From NCBI GenBank assembly GCA_026874595.1, contig CM049307.1, forward strand, positions 97,774,330-97,838,329: a stretch of 64,000 bases of DNA, written 5' to 3'. Under the pieces are notes generated by a model. That model was not told where the DNA came from. It saw only the letters and a program-made list of their open reading frames with translations, and ran no database searches. Position 1 is the first letter of the stretch. Each line of letters starts with the position of its first letter. The DNA is from Sipunculus nudus (lineage: Eukaryota; Annelida; Sipuncula; Golfingiida; Sipunculidae). Position numbers and translations under genes: made by a program. Below are positions 26,253-36,188 of the stretch, piece by piece.

Positions 26253-27340
26253 CATATGTGATATTGAGTAATAGGAAGGTGTACGTCCCTCGGTGTTCTG
26301 CTACCCTTCATACCTGCTACGCCACCGCCCATACCCTGCAAGCTTTATTTCTAAACTTAGCACGGACGTGTTTCTTCTAAGATGATCCGTTTCATATCAA
26401 GTGACCAGTTTTAAAACTATAAGATTCAAATTAAAAAAATACATTATCGAGATTACAGCTGAGCAAATTTGTAGATGATACTGGTTGATATTATTTAAAG
26501 TGATGTTTATGATAATACTTATTTTGGTCAGGTTTCTGCGGTGTCCTTTGTCTTTAACCCGGCACTCTAGCAGACATTAACTGAACATCGTGCCGTGATA
26601 CACGTGGCAAGCTGATGCTGGTGTTGACGCTGGCTCATGTAAGATGTGTGTACGGGCCATTCTGTCATGGTAACTGGATTAATTACCTACATTATTGCTC
26701 TCCAAAAAATTTTGCTTAAGAACGTATAGGACACTTTTGCACTAATTGAACCAGATTGTAGGCGAAGTTGTGGCTAATAAGGTATCTCAGATATGTTTTG
26801 TTATTAATATATTATTGCAGTTATTATTATATTATGTCTTTAAAAATTCTATAAAACTAGTTTCGCTTCTTAGGGTACATGGTCTAGCTACAGATTTATG
26901 TGTCTTCAGAAATTTTTAATATAAGAGATATTTCTGTTATGAAAAAAATATACAATTATAGAGAAAATATGAAATCCTGTCTGAGAATTACGTTAACGGG
27001 TGTAGTTTCACTGAGTAATCATTTGTCAAGATCAGAAGTATGTGATTCTTAAATCTTTGTTTCAAGGTAAAACTAATCTTAAAAGATCTTATTTTCGTAT
27101 TTCCTATTTTTTAATAGAAAATGTAAGGCTTCGCTTTGTTATAAAATTCAATTTAAATTATGCGTTTAGGTTCATTTTTAAATGTAACTTCTGGCGGCCG
27201 CTTTCATTCAAAATTTCAAGACCATTTATTTTCACCCAGCCCGCACTTTATATATATAAGCAAGTCTCCATAAAATCCTTGATATAAGTATGGAAACATG
27301 AGCCATGAATAGAGGAAATGCACTTGGATTTCCTTCAAGT
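25700..27340. other. Putative intronic DNA
   Basis: (TA)n at 26197-26252. A stretch at 26531-26642 has an excellent acceptor and a gtaaga donor but stops in all three frames between them, so it is not called. No other gene signal. Confidence 0.4.
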
Positions 27341-27364
27341 TTGATATGCTGTGTTTGTCCTCAG

Positions 27365-27496
27365 TTTTCAGCACCTTGATGAGAGCTCAAGGTCATGTCT
27401 TTCAGTGCGAAGATGCTGATGCAATGATGCGCATATTTGTTGCATCCTATTCTATATTTCACGATGATGGGCGGGCCCCCCAGGCAGGTTATTGCC
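27365..27496 (+). CDS. Candidate internal exon, possible PTB-like helix
   Basis: Bounded by the acceptor tgctgtgtttgtcctcag and by either of two donors, gttatt at 27488 or the better gtaaga at 27497. Both keep phase 1 to phase 1 (41 or 44 codons). The translation is clean, with a GHVFQCEDADAMMRIF segment reminiscent of the last strand and helix of phosphotyrosine-binding (PTB/PID) domains. That resemblance is by eye and weak. A second overlapping frame is also open, so chance cannot be excluded. It lies between the PAN-like and lectin exons on the same strand and shares their phase, but an intracellular PTB segment would not fit that gene. It could be a different gene or an exonised repeat. 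Confidence 0.3.
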
Positions 27497-27499
27497 GTA

Positions 27500-28550
27500 A
27501 GACTAAGCAAAAAGATCAACGCTTTACTTCTATGCATTGAATGGTATCGTGTCGCATTTCCGTGCCCTTATCATAACCTTGCATTTCGAAATCCTCCACG
27601 TGCCGCCATCCTTTGTACGCATTAAAACCCCGGATGTCGCAAGGCAGAGACATTTATAAAATATTAATTGTAAAACTCGATTAACCTCCCATGAAATGCT
27701 GTGTCATAAACTCTATAAAGGCAACAAATCCTGCATGTAGTCTTGGTATGTGATAGTGATCGTATAGATACCCATTTCGCTGTGTTCCTTAATAATCTGG
27801 ACGATATCGATCTTGTACAACTTAGCATTGGAAAATATAAAGATAGTGTATCTGATCATGTAAACATGTATTGTGTTTTACCAAGCTATAAATAGATTCT
27901 TGATCGGCTATCACTGGAACCGTACAGATAGCTTATAAACCATTATTTAAATAATATCGCCTAACTACAGAGAGCAGAATGATCTTTGTATAGTTATCTC
28001 GTTCTCATGATATTGTAAGTTTGATTATTTTCTCTCTTGAACTGATTTAAAACTCTTCAGATTCGAAGGAATAAGAATTACCAGTCAATCTATTGTCAAA
28101 TTTAAGTCCAAAGTAAAAATGCAGATATTTAAATACGGGTACTGTTACTTTTTCAGACCTGGCTGCTTCCTTGAACATTAGCCCGGTTCCTAGTGTGTTG
28201 ACCATTCATTAATAATGACTGTTACATATCTGCCGGCCTTAAACCTTAGGTTGTAACCTGATTATTATAAATTTGATAATATTCTTATTTTTATGCGATT
28301 TTATGCTCATGGCCAATGTGTGACAAATGACACATATAGAAGGTTGTGAGCTAGGATGAGTATAGCTTTATGCTTATGGAAACACCAATATTTTACATGC
28401 TTGATAGCATCAAGATCATTTTTATTTCGCCTTTTGCTAGCACCCTTGCGGTAAGTCGGTACCAAGCGTAAATAAACCTTTAACATCCATAGTATCACCC
28501 CAAGTTTCATATCGACAGAATGAATCCTAATATATTGGTATTAACTTACG
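27500..28550. other. Non-coding stretch
   Basis: AT-rich with no supported exon or repeat. Confidence 0.4.
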
Positions 28551-28555
28551 TGCCT

Positions 28556-28606
28556 AATATATATAATATATATATATATGTATATATATACATATATGTA
28601 TATACA
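28556..28606. repeat. (TA)n/(CATA)n microsatellite
   Basis: TA repeats with cata interruptions immediately downstream (on the minus strand) of the retroelement fragment at 28652-29092. Confidence 0.8.
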
Positions 28607-28651
28607 TTTCAGGATTTAAACAAACTTACTTATGTTCGACAGCTCTGTTTC

Positions 28652-29092
28652 TTAAGGGCCCTCACTCGTCAGGAACACTGGGTGGTGTATGTCGGGGCTC
28701 CTGAATGTTAATACAGCGGATTTGTACTTGGTCAGCAGGTGTTTTGATCTGTGCCTGGATGTTGCTGCGATTTCATTTCTTTTGTTAAGGGTGCATAATA
28801 AGGGGCGGGAAATAATAAAGTACTTTTCCTCCAAACAAAGGTTACATGATTTAGATGATGTGGAGTACGCTCTGGCTTTGCTGATTATCTTCCATTGTAT
28901 GTAATATTGCACATTTATGTCCTTTATTTTCCAAATATATTCGCTTAGTGTGGTGGAAATTCGTCTCTTTTCGTTTCTGAAGCTAGATTTGTCGGCCGTG
29001 TAGCGTGTTTTGAATGTGTTTTCTGTTAGGCTGATGTAGGTTTCTTGTCGCAGATTGTCTAGTCGTGTTACGGTGGCCTGGTACCAGACACA
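28652..29092 (-). pseudogene. Penelope-like retroelement fragment: GIY-YIG endonuclease C-terminus
   Basis: One uninterrupted minus-strand frame of about 147 codons with a stop at 28652. It starts ECVWYQATVTR, then ETYISLTENTFKTRY, SSFRNEKRR, LSEYIWKIKD, SKSCNLCLEEKYFI, LCTLNKRNEI and SRH. These match the order of conserved blocks in the GIY-YIG nuclease tail of Penelope-like and related retroelement polyproteins: the Y-x(n)-YIGLT core (here YQATV...TYISLT, so the second G is replaced by S), the Arg helix, and the downstream Cys and LNKRNE blocks. The nuclease nicks target DNA for integration. The reverse transcriptase that should precede it is absent; the fragment is cut off by a TA tract at 29104. 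It is a 3' fragment typical of 5'-truncated retrocopies. No initiator codon is expected here. Confidence 0.75.
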
Positions 29093-29103
29093 TTCAAAAT
29101 ACG

Positions 29104-29116
29104 CTTAATATATATA

Positions 29117-29172
<56 letters not shown>
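29104..29172. repeat. (TA)n microsatellite
   Basis: About 60 bp of TA at the truncation point of the Penelope-like fragment. Confidence 0.9.
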
Positions 29173-29174
29173 TA

Positions 29175-30140
29175 AGCCTTAATACTAGTATGATGACGCT
29201 GATATTGATCATTCTATTACTCTTCACTCTGAAGAATGTTGCAGTAAGGGTAAAAAATTAACTGTATCTGATGACTTATGGAAATCATCACTTGAATCAA
29301 ATAAACTTTGAAATATCAAATGAATACCTTTTTAATTGTAATAATCAAATTTCATTATAACGATTCCAATTGCATGAGTATTTCATAATTTAAATTTTCT
29401 AGAAACACGTTATACATTTAAATTTATTTTATCACTGAAATAAGCATATTACTTTAGAATACGTCTCGTTGAACCATTCCTGTTAACGGACAGTGTCTGT
29501 GTCCACATACGTTGAAATATCTTTATCACAATTAGTAGTTGTATCTTTTAAATCTCCTTTTAATCAATAAAATGATAAAATTGGGACCCCTGTTGTCAAT
29601 AATTAAACACACGTACTGATAAATTGACATCATCACATATCCCTGTCAGGCTGTGCATGTCCACAGTTAGTGGACCATGACTGATATAATTATACATATG
29701 CATCTATACACATTGTAAGCTGTTCAGTGTCCGGAAGTCTCGTATTGGGGAACGATTATTAGCTCTCCTGTAAAATACAAAAATGAGGCATTGATATAAT
29801 GTGGAGAATGTACACGGCACAATGTGCAATTCTCGCGAATTTTGCGAGGACGTTTGTATTCGCTAAAATTGTACTTGATTCAACATTAAATATGAATACG
29901 GTATAAATGAGTTACCGCTTGGACTGGTCCGGTCCACAATTTTAGGCTGGACACAAAATACCGGACCGCTGATCCCTCGACCATTCCTTACCGGTCCAGA
30001 CCGCTCTATATACTTAATTTTTAGAGGTTTATGCTGAACAGGTAATTTTATGGATTTATGGTCAACCAACATGTCTTATTATGAACAAAATGTTAATAAA
30101 AGAAACAGTTTAATGCGTTTAATGTATTTGCAGCTGCAAT
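29175..30140. other. Non-coding stretch
   Basis: No gene. At 29917-30008 the inverted words ggactggtccggtcc and ggtccagaccgc suggest a small old repeat. Confidence 0.35.
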
Positions 30141-30145
30141 AGTAT

Positions 30146-30154
30146 GATAATATA

Positions 30155-30228
<74 letters not shown>
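30146..30228. repeat. (TA)n microsatellite
   Basis: About 80 bp of TA with one attat interruption. Confidence 0.92.
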
Positions 30229-30249
30229 TAGCTAAACATAATAAAGAGA

Positions 30250-30333
30250 AGAAAAAACGGGACTGCCCAAAAGTAGCCACTTTATAGAGGTGCCCACTTT
30301 ATAGAGATACCCGCTAGGAGAGGTTCCACTGTA
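30250..30333 (-). mobile_element. Solo pogo/Tigger-like element end
   Basis: The reverse complement starts TA then CAGTGGAACCTCTCC and continues with tandem 'ctctataaagtgg' words. CAGTGGAACCTC-type ends adjoining TA fit the pogo/Tigger branch of Tc1/mariner. The opposite end is not visible; the TA tract sits where the element breaks off. A related 'aaccgccactttatagaaga' piece is at 40375-40530. Confidence 0.45.
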
Positions 30334-30334
30334 A

Positions 30335-32095
30335 CTTATCATTAAAGTGACATGTTCAGCATTAGAATCCTTATCCCCTGCTGTGATGCTTTTTATCTGT
30401 ATACATCAATGTGGATCAAAATATAATAAGAACAATTTCTATGCAGATAACACATTCAATAGATGGGCCTGTATTTGCTTTATGTATTAAATTATTAACA
30501 TTAGATTAAGTTTTCAATTTTCAAATCGCACTAAACCACTGTATCACAATTCAGCTTATGTCAAGCCGCAGCAATCCCCACCCAGCAAATTGCTTTTTTC
30601 CCGTCAAATTATTTACAAAGATTTTGACTTTAAAATTGTCATTCAAAAATCAAATCCAGGTCTTAATTTTGCCGTATGGATTATAATAAAATTTATTGCA
30701 CGGTTTTCTGTGTAGGTGATAATCGGTTTTATTAAATATGTGAACAAATATATGCAATGAAAATAATGAAGAATAAAACCAGAATAGTAACTACAATTTT
30801 GATTAATTGTTAATCATTGTTATTATTGTTAATAATAATTGAAGTTTGAGAGCACAAAATGGAATATATGTTTAGAATGAAAAATTAAATGAGCCGTAGC
30901 TACAGGCTATAAGAATAATGGTGCTTTTATTATAGTTTATTATTTATATTCACAAAAAAGTGTTATAATTATACAATCATATATACACAGGCGGCGGAAC
31001 AGATTTTATATTGGAGAGGGGCTCAGTTTTACGGCTTCAACTATATAGCCGTATATATGAGAAAACATGTTGATCGTAACCGCGTTCTTATCTGTATCCA
31101 TGTCCGGCCGCATACATGGAAAACCCTGCACAAAGGAATACGTTTACATGTATAAATAATGATCTACATTCGTCCAGTGGGCATGTAACATCGGATCATG
31201 TTATGGTAGCCATTTTGTTGCGGTAGCTCTGTACATTACATAATATAAATACAAGAATAGAATGTACATGACAGCTCTCTCTGCTCTCCGCATTCACCGA
31301 AAAACCATATAGACATATACAGTGATTATATGGTAAAATAATAAGTGAAATAATATTAGCATATTAATTTAATCTATTTGACAGCTTCTTGTTTTGGCAC
31401 ATGGCTGGGGGTATTTCCTAAAATTCACGTCGTAAATACCCATACAGAGCCGTATCCGGCGACGGATAGGGAACAGTATAGACAAATAAATAAATCGCCT
31501 TTTTCCGTATCCTTGTCCGTGTCCGTACAAGTGGAAACATTTTATTATTGGCTTATATCAGCCGTGTAACTGCCTAGACACGTGGAAACAGCTTATAAGC
31601 CGCAGTTTTTCACACCTGGTATCATTAGGCCATACCACTGACACACTGGTGTGGACTTTATGTACGATTTGCGCTTCATCTGCAACATCAGTGAGCTCCA
31701 CAAAATAATTTGTATGCAACAACTAGCACAAACATTAACTAGCACATCCGTACACGTTATATATACCATACAGTTCACTCAAGTTTACTGACCTGTCGTG
31801 GAAACTTCGTATGGATCCAAGGTGAACCTATATATGTCGCCTCTTTGGAAAATGTTTCTGATTACTTATTAAAACATTATTATTCGTATTCAGTCAATGT
31901 TGTATTTTCTGCAAACTAATCTGTAACAAACTGCGATTAAATAAAGCCGATTTAGCCCAGTGCAGAAGCCTCTCTCCCTCTTCTCTCTCTCTCTGATTGC
32001 TGTCTTTTAAGAAATTGACGTTCATTGTTGCGGAATTGAAAATGTCTCGAAAATATTATAATACATACTATTTTATATAACGAATGAAAAGAACT
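30335..32095. other. Non-coding stretch with a MITE end
   Basis: A CAGGCGGCGGAACAGATTTT terminus with a G4 tail at 30988-31024 resembles the MITE end at 5357. The words 'cgtatccggcgacggata' and 'gtccgtgtccgtac' near 31450-31530 look repeat-derived. No exon supported. Confidence 0.35.
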
Positions 32096-32232
32096 ATATT
32101 ATTATTATTATTATTATTATATTATTATTATTATTATTATTATTTTATTATTATTATTTTATTATTATTATCATCATTATATTAATCTTTCCTAGTAACA
32201 TTTGGTAAATCGTACATGCCATGTTTATGTTC

Positions 32233-32321
<89 letters not shown>

Positions 32322-32330
32322 GTTATTCCA
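32096..32330. repeat. (TTA)n then (TA)n microsatellites
   Basis: TTA/ATT trinucleotides at 32097-32172 and about 85 bp of TA at 32236-32320. The 74-codon frame over this region, rich in Ile and Tyr, is an artefact. Confidence 0.95.
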
Positions 32331-32680
32331 TTAAAGGATTTACACAGACTACCCAGAAAACAAACTATTGTATGAATATCAATAGCTGTTCAAATAAAGA
32401 TAGACACAGAATGTGTACTTATAAACGGCACAGGTTATAGCGTCCGTCCGCGTTGAGGGAGGCGTGTTCCGCATACCATTGTCACTGCATGGTTCACCCG
32501 TTTATTGTGTACGCATATACACTAACAGACACATTTACACTGTGGAAACTATCACGCTTTTACGGATACACGCGCACATTGGTTCTAAACTTCAACCAAG
32601 AGAATGATAAACGATCTTCTCCTGAAAGTATAATCTCGAACACTATTCATGACAAGTGATAAAAGTAATAACTAGAAACG

Positions 32681-33622
32681 CACTCAGAGAGCGCAGACCT
32701 CCGCCAAGGCAGCTCGATCATATAGAATTATCAGAAAAGCAGCATTTTATAAATGCAATGTTTTTTATTTGAGAATGATAAGTTTCCCTTTATAATATTT
32801 ATTAAAGTAAAAATATAACCAGATTACTAGTATAATTAAATAGTAGCATCTGTTGGTCAATCAGCGTGAAAATGTAATCTTTCTCATAACAATGGGAACA
32901 CGTGCTCAGCCTTTGTGATACATATTACGTGGTTGACGTCATAACATTGTACAACCCGTACCGTGAGCCTGTACAGAAAAGCATGCCGATTTGCGTTTAC
33001 CCTGAATTGGCCCAGATTTGTTAGAATTGCGGAAAGATACACGTTTCAATTCCGTTTTAATGATGCCTTTGATGGCTTAAATATTTTTTATTTATATAAA
33101 TAACCTTCGCCAACAAGTGCATGTAAACTGTAAAAATCTGAAAGTAAACTCGGCCCCGGACGATCTCTTGCGGGAACATGTATACAACGGCGGACACAAT
33201 CCCAAACAGGGCCAATGACTCTATAACAACGAACAATTAACAACCGTGGCCCTCCATGCTGTACTTTGATTTACCGACACCTTTCAGGAAAACGCCACGT
33301 ACACGTGCAATGACGTAATTGTCCTCTGTGACGTCAAGACTGGCTCCCAAAATATGGCCGTATCGTCACCTTTGGAAACAAATATGGTATGGACCCCCAT
33401 AAAACACTAGAACTTATTCCGGGGTAATTTACGCATGGATCGCCAAAAAAATTAATCAATTGTTCCTGGTATCATTGCCGAACTATCCTGAACATTTCAT
33501 CAAACTCAGTTGAGGGCTTTTTGTGTTTTCGTGCTAACAATCAAACAGATTCACAGATAAACAGACAAACATATATACGCTGCCAAAAACATAACCCCCG
33601 CAGCTATGCTTAGCGGAGGTGA
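32681..33622 (-). mobile_element. Interspersed repeat family B, long copy (about 0.94 kb)
   Basis: On the minus strand it begins 'ttcacctccgctaagcatag' 'ctgcgggggttatgttttt', passes a GC-richer middle (33150-33400), and ends 'gccttggcggaggtctgcgc' 'tctctgagtg'. Both ends match the short copy at 25113-25370. No reading frame of note, so non-autonomous. Confidence 0.75.
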
Positions 33623-33629
33623 AAATAAT

Positions 33630-35020
33630 AACATTGTGACTAGTACTAGCAACAAGATCTAGTATAGTAGTAAAGCGACCCAGTTAGTATTGCTGCACCA
33701 ATAATTAATGCAGCATGAAAGAATCAGTAGATTTCTTTTCAAATTTAACAATATTTTGCTTATGTTTCCAGTGAACTGTTAAACTTCAGGATAACTATTT
33801 TCTTTAAATTTATTTTGTAATCTGAGAAATGTGGAAAATCAGGGAAATAATATCTGTTTTACTATTTCTATCTTCCTGAATCAATTTACTTTGTTTTGCT
33901 AACACATCATTATTGTCAATCTTGTTCAATCAAACGTATTTATTTGTTTATTACGACATATTCGTCAGGTCTGTTTTACTTTTACCAGTTGAATGTTTTC
34001 TTCCATCTCTAGACTGCTAATATGACCTTACGCAGAAAATACCAGAGCAAAATCATTCGTAATATTGATCAATCCATTTAAGACAAGGGATTGAGGCCTT
34101 CATGGAGTCACTGACTGTTGTTGACATCATGAGGGGATATGTTTACAGGTGATGGACGGAATCATGCTCCTCATGAGCCGGTTAAATCTATAGTCACGTC
34201 TGTAGAAGTTGAAGAGGACCGATAAATAAAAAACTGAGCATTATACACGGGGCCCCATCCCCCGCGATGTTCAAACAGCCAACCAACAAATATATGCTGC
34301 TTTATTGTTTTAGTTTCAAATATTTCATCTTCCTTTACTGAAAGACTTTTGTGAAATCTTGTAGTCAAGTTCATGCTTGTTTTATTAAGATATAACACAA
34401 ACACATCTCATTACAACAGAAAGCGACAATTTGTCTCTGATCATGCCGCTGTGAAATGAACAAGTTCAACATCCAGGCACGCGGAAATCTTGGGCTGCCG
34501 TGTCAGTTTCAAGTGATGATATTTTAAACTAAATTCTCTGTCAAGTTGCTGATGTTACTGTCTGTTACCTGGTGTTTACATTCAATACGAGATGATCAAG
34601 TACAAAAACATATGAAATACACCTCTCTTCCCAGTTTCAACTCATATGATATTAACGTTATGCATTGTACATTTGTCCGTTTTAAAACATCTGATTGTTC
34701 CATTATTATTACAATTACTATTACTGAATAATATTCATTAATATTTAATATTGATCATTATTATTAACAAAACATGATTGATATACTGATCTAACAAATA
34801 AGATTGTTGTTGATATGCTGGAGGATAGGTGTGTGTAATACATACTGCTAGGTAACTCACACACACACAGTTCATGATAAATATTACACCCACTTCATTC
34901 TCTTTGACCAATGGTGAGCGCCCCGTTACCCCTCGACTTAAATAGAAATGTTAAATTTATATTTTTGTCAGTTTATTAGTATAATGTTATGTGGGAGTAA
35001 TTCTCAATACAAGCGATCTA
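33630..35020. other. Putative intron upstream of the lectin exon
   Basis: No additional exon could be supported, although the N-terminal part of the C-type lectin domain must lie upstream somewhere. A short CA run lies at 34856-34870. Confidence 0.4.
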
Positions 35021-35033
35021 TTGATATCTTCAG

Positions 35034-35251
35034 ACTTTTGGAGTTCCGGTACCGACGAGGACGTAGAAGGGGAGTGGAGGTGGGAATCAACCGGAGCCCG
35101 GGTAGACGGCAGCCTGCCTGGTGCTTACGACGTGTCGCATAGCTCTGCGTACAACTGTTTATATTTATACTGGTCTACAACCTACAGCCAGTGGCATCAA
35201 CATGCATGTACATCGAGCCTCTACCCACTTTGCGAAATATCACTCGGGTAG
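35034..35251 (+). CDS. Terminal exon of a C-type lectin domain protein
   Basis: Acceptor attgatatcttcag, phase-1 entry, and stop TAG at 35249-35251, giving 72 codons. The peptide reads as the C-terminal part of a C-type lectin domain (CTLD): FWSSGTDEDVEGEWRWESTG corresponds to the conserved W-x-G-x-D...EG.W.W...G core. NCLYLY gives the third conserved Cys, and HACTSSLYPLCEI gives the last two, C...PLCE. The loop where sugar-binding CTLDs carry EPN or QPD plus WND is poorly matched, so calcium-dependent sugar binding is doubtful. CTLD proteins are secreted or membrane-bound recognition factors, greatly expanded in bivalve immunity. The N-terminal half (first Cys pair and WIGL region) is not in this exon. 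An AATAAA at 35512-35517 is a plausible polyadenylation signal. Confidence 0.75.
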
Positions 35252-35273
35252 TTGTTAGCCAATAATCAATCAT

Positions 35274-35442
35274 TTCCAGGGATTATTCTAGTAATTTCTC
35301 GGGGCCTTGTTTTTTCTCCCTTCATAAATTTTGGTTTTCACATAAAAGTTTCCCCTTGTGTTGTTGAACCGTACCAAAATAATAACTCTTTAAAACAAAA
35401 ACAAGGCCACAAGTTTTGAAAGCTAGAATAATCCCTGGTTAC
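35274..35442. mobile_element. Small palindromic MITE in the lectin 3' UTR
   Basis: The 16-bp words ccagggattattctag (35275-35290) and ctagaataatccctgg (35426-35441) are perfect reverse complements. Inside them ggccttgttttt pairs with aaacaaggcc. About 168 bp in all, with no coding potential. It would lie in the 3' untranslated region if the AATAAA at 35512 is used. Confidence 0.75.
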
Positions 35443-35444
35443 TA

Positions 35445-36148
35445 GATCCAGTAGTTTAACAGGCAAAACAAAATGTCTGTGTGTATAGATATAATGGAAC
35501 TGAGGCGAAATAAAACCAATATCAGCTTGTTTCATTAAAAAAAGGGCGTAGTACTAATTTCCCCTTTATATGGAAGTTAGCAGAAGTCACACAAATATTG
35601 TTTTACATATACCAGGTTACTTTAATACTTTAAAATATTGAATTGTACATGGTGTTAATCTCTGTTGCATGTACATATACTCTAAGAAATATATATACAC
35701 GTTGTTTGTTGGTTTATCAAAATACCATGTTGTAAAAGATGTATATTGCTGGTACATATGCCATGTTTCCGGATAACATATCCTTACCTTTGCAACATTG
35801 AATCATGCATTCTTTTAGGGGCGGACTTTAAAATAGGGGGGGGGGGTGGTTATATAAGGCAGACGGGGAGAGGTGACACCCTCTGATGGTGTAAAATGTT
35901 TAGGATGATTGTGTAAGCTGTAACAATGCAGCCTGGGACAGTTTTCTTTGTATATCGGTATTAGTCCTGAACGTGTATTGTTCTATTTTACAGGAATTCA
36001 GATGAAAAATAGGGTTTATCCGTCCCTGGACTGTTAACATTTTTTACTTATATTATTATTGTGAAATGTGCATGCATGTATTGTGAATTTAGGTGTATCA
36101 TAATATCAAGAATAATAGCTAGTTTAAAGTATCCCAAGGTATATAAAT

Positions 36149-36188
<40 letters not shown>

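Noticed and set aside
26531-26642. Exon between a strong acceptor and a gtaaga donor
   Set aside because: Stops in all three frames between the borders.
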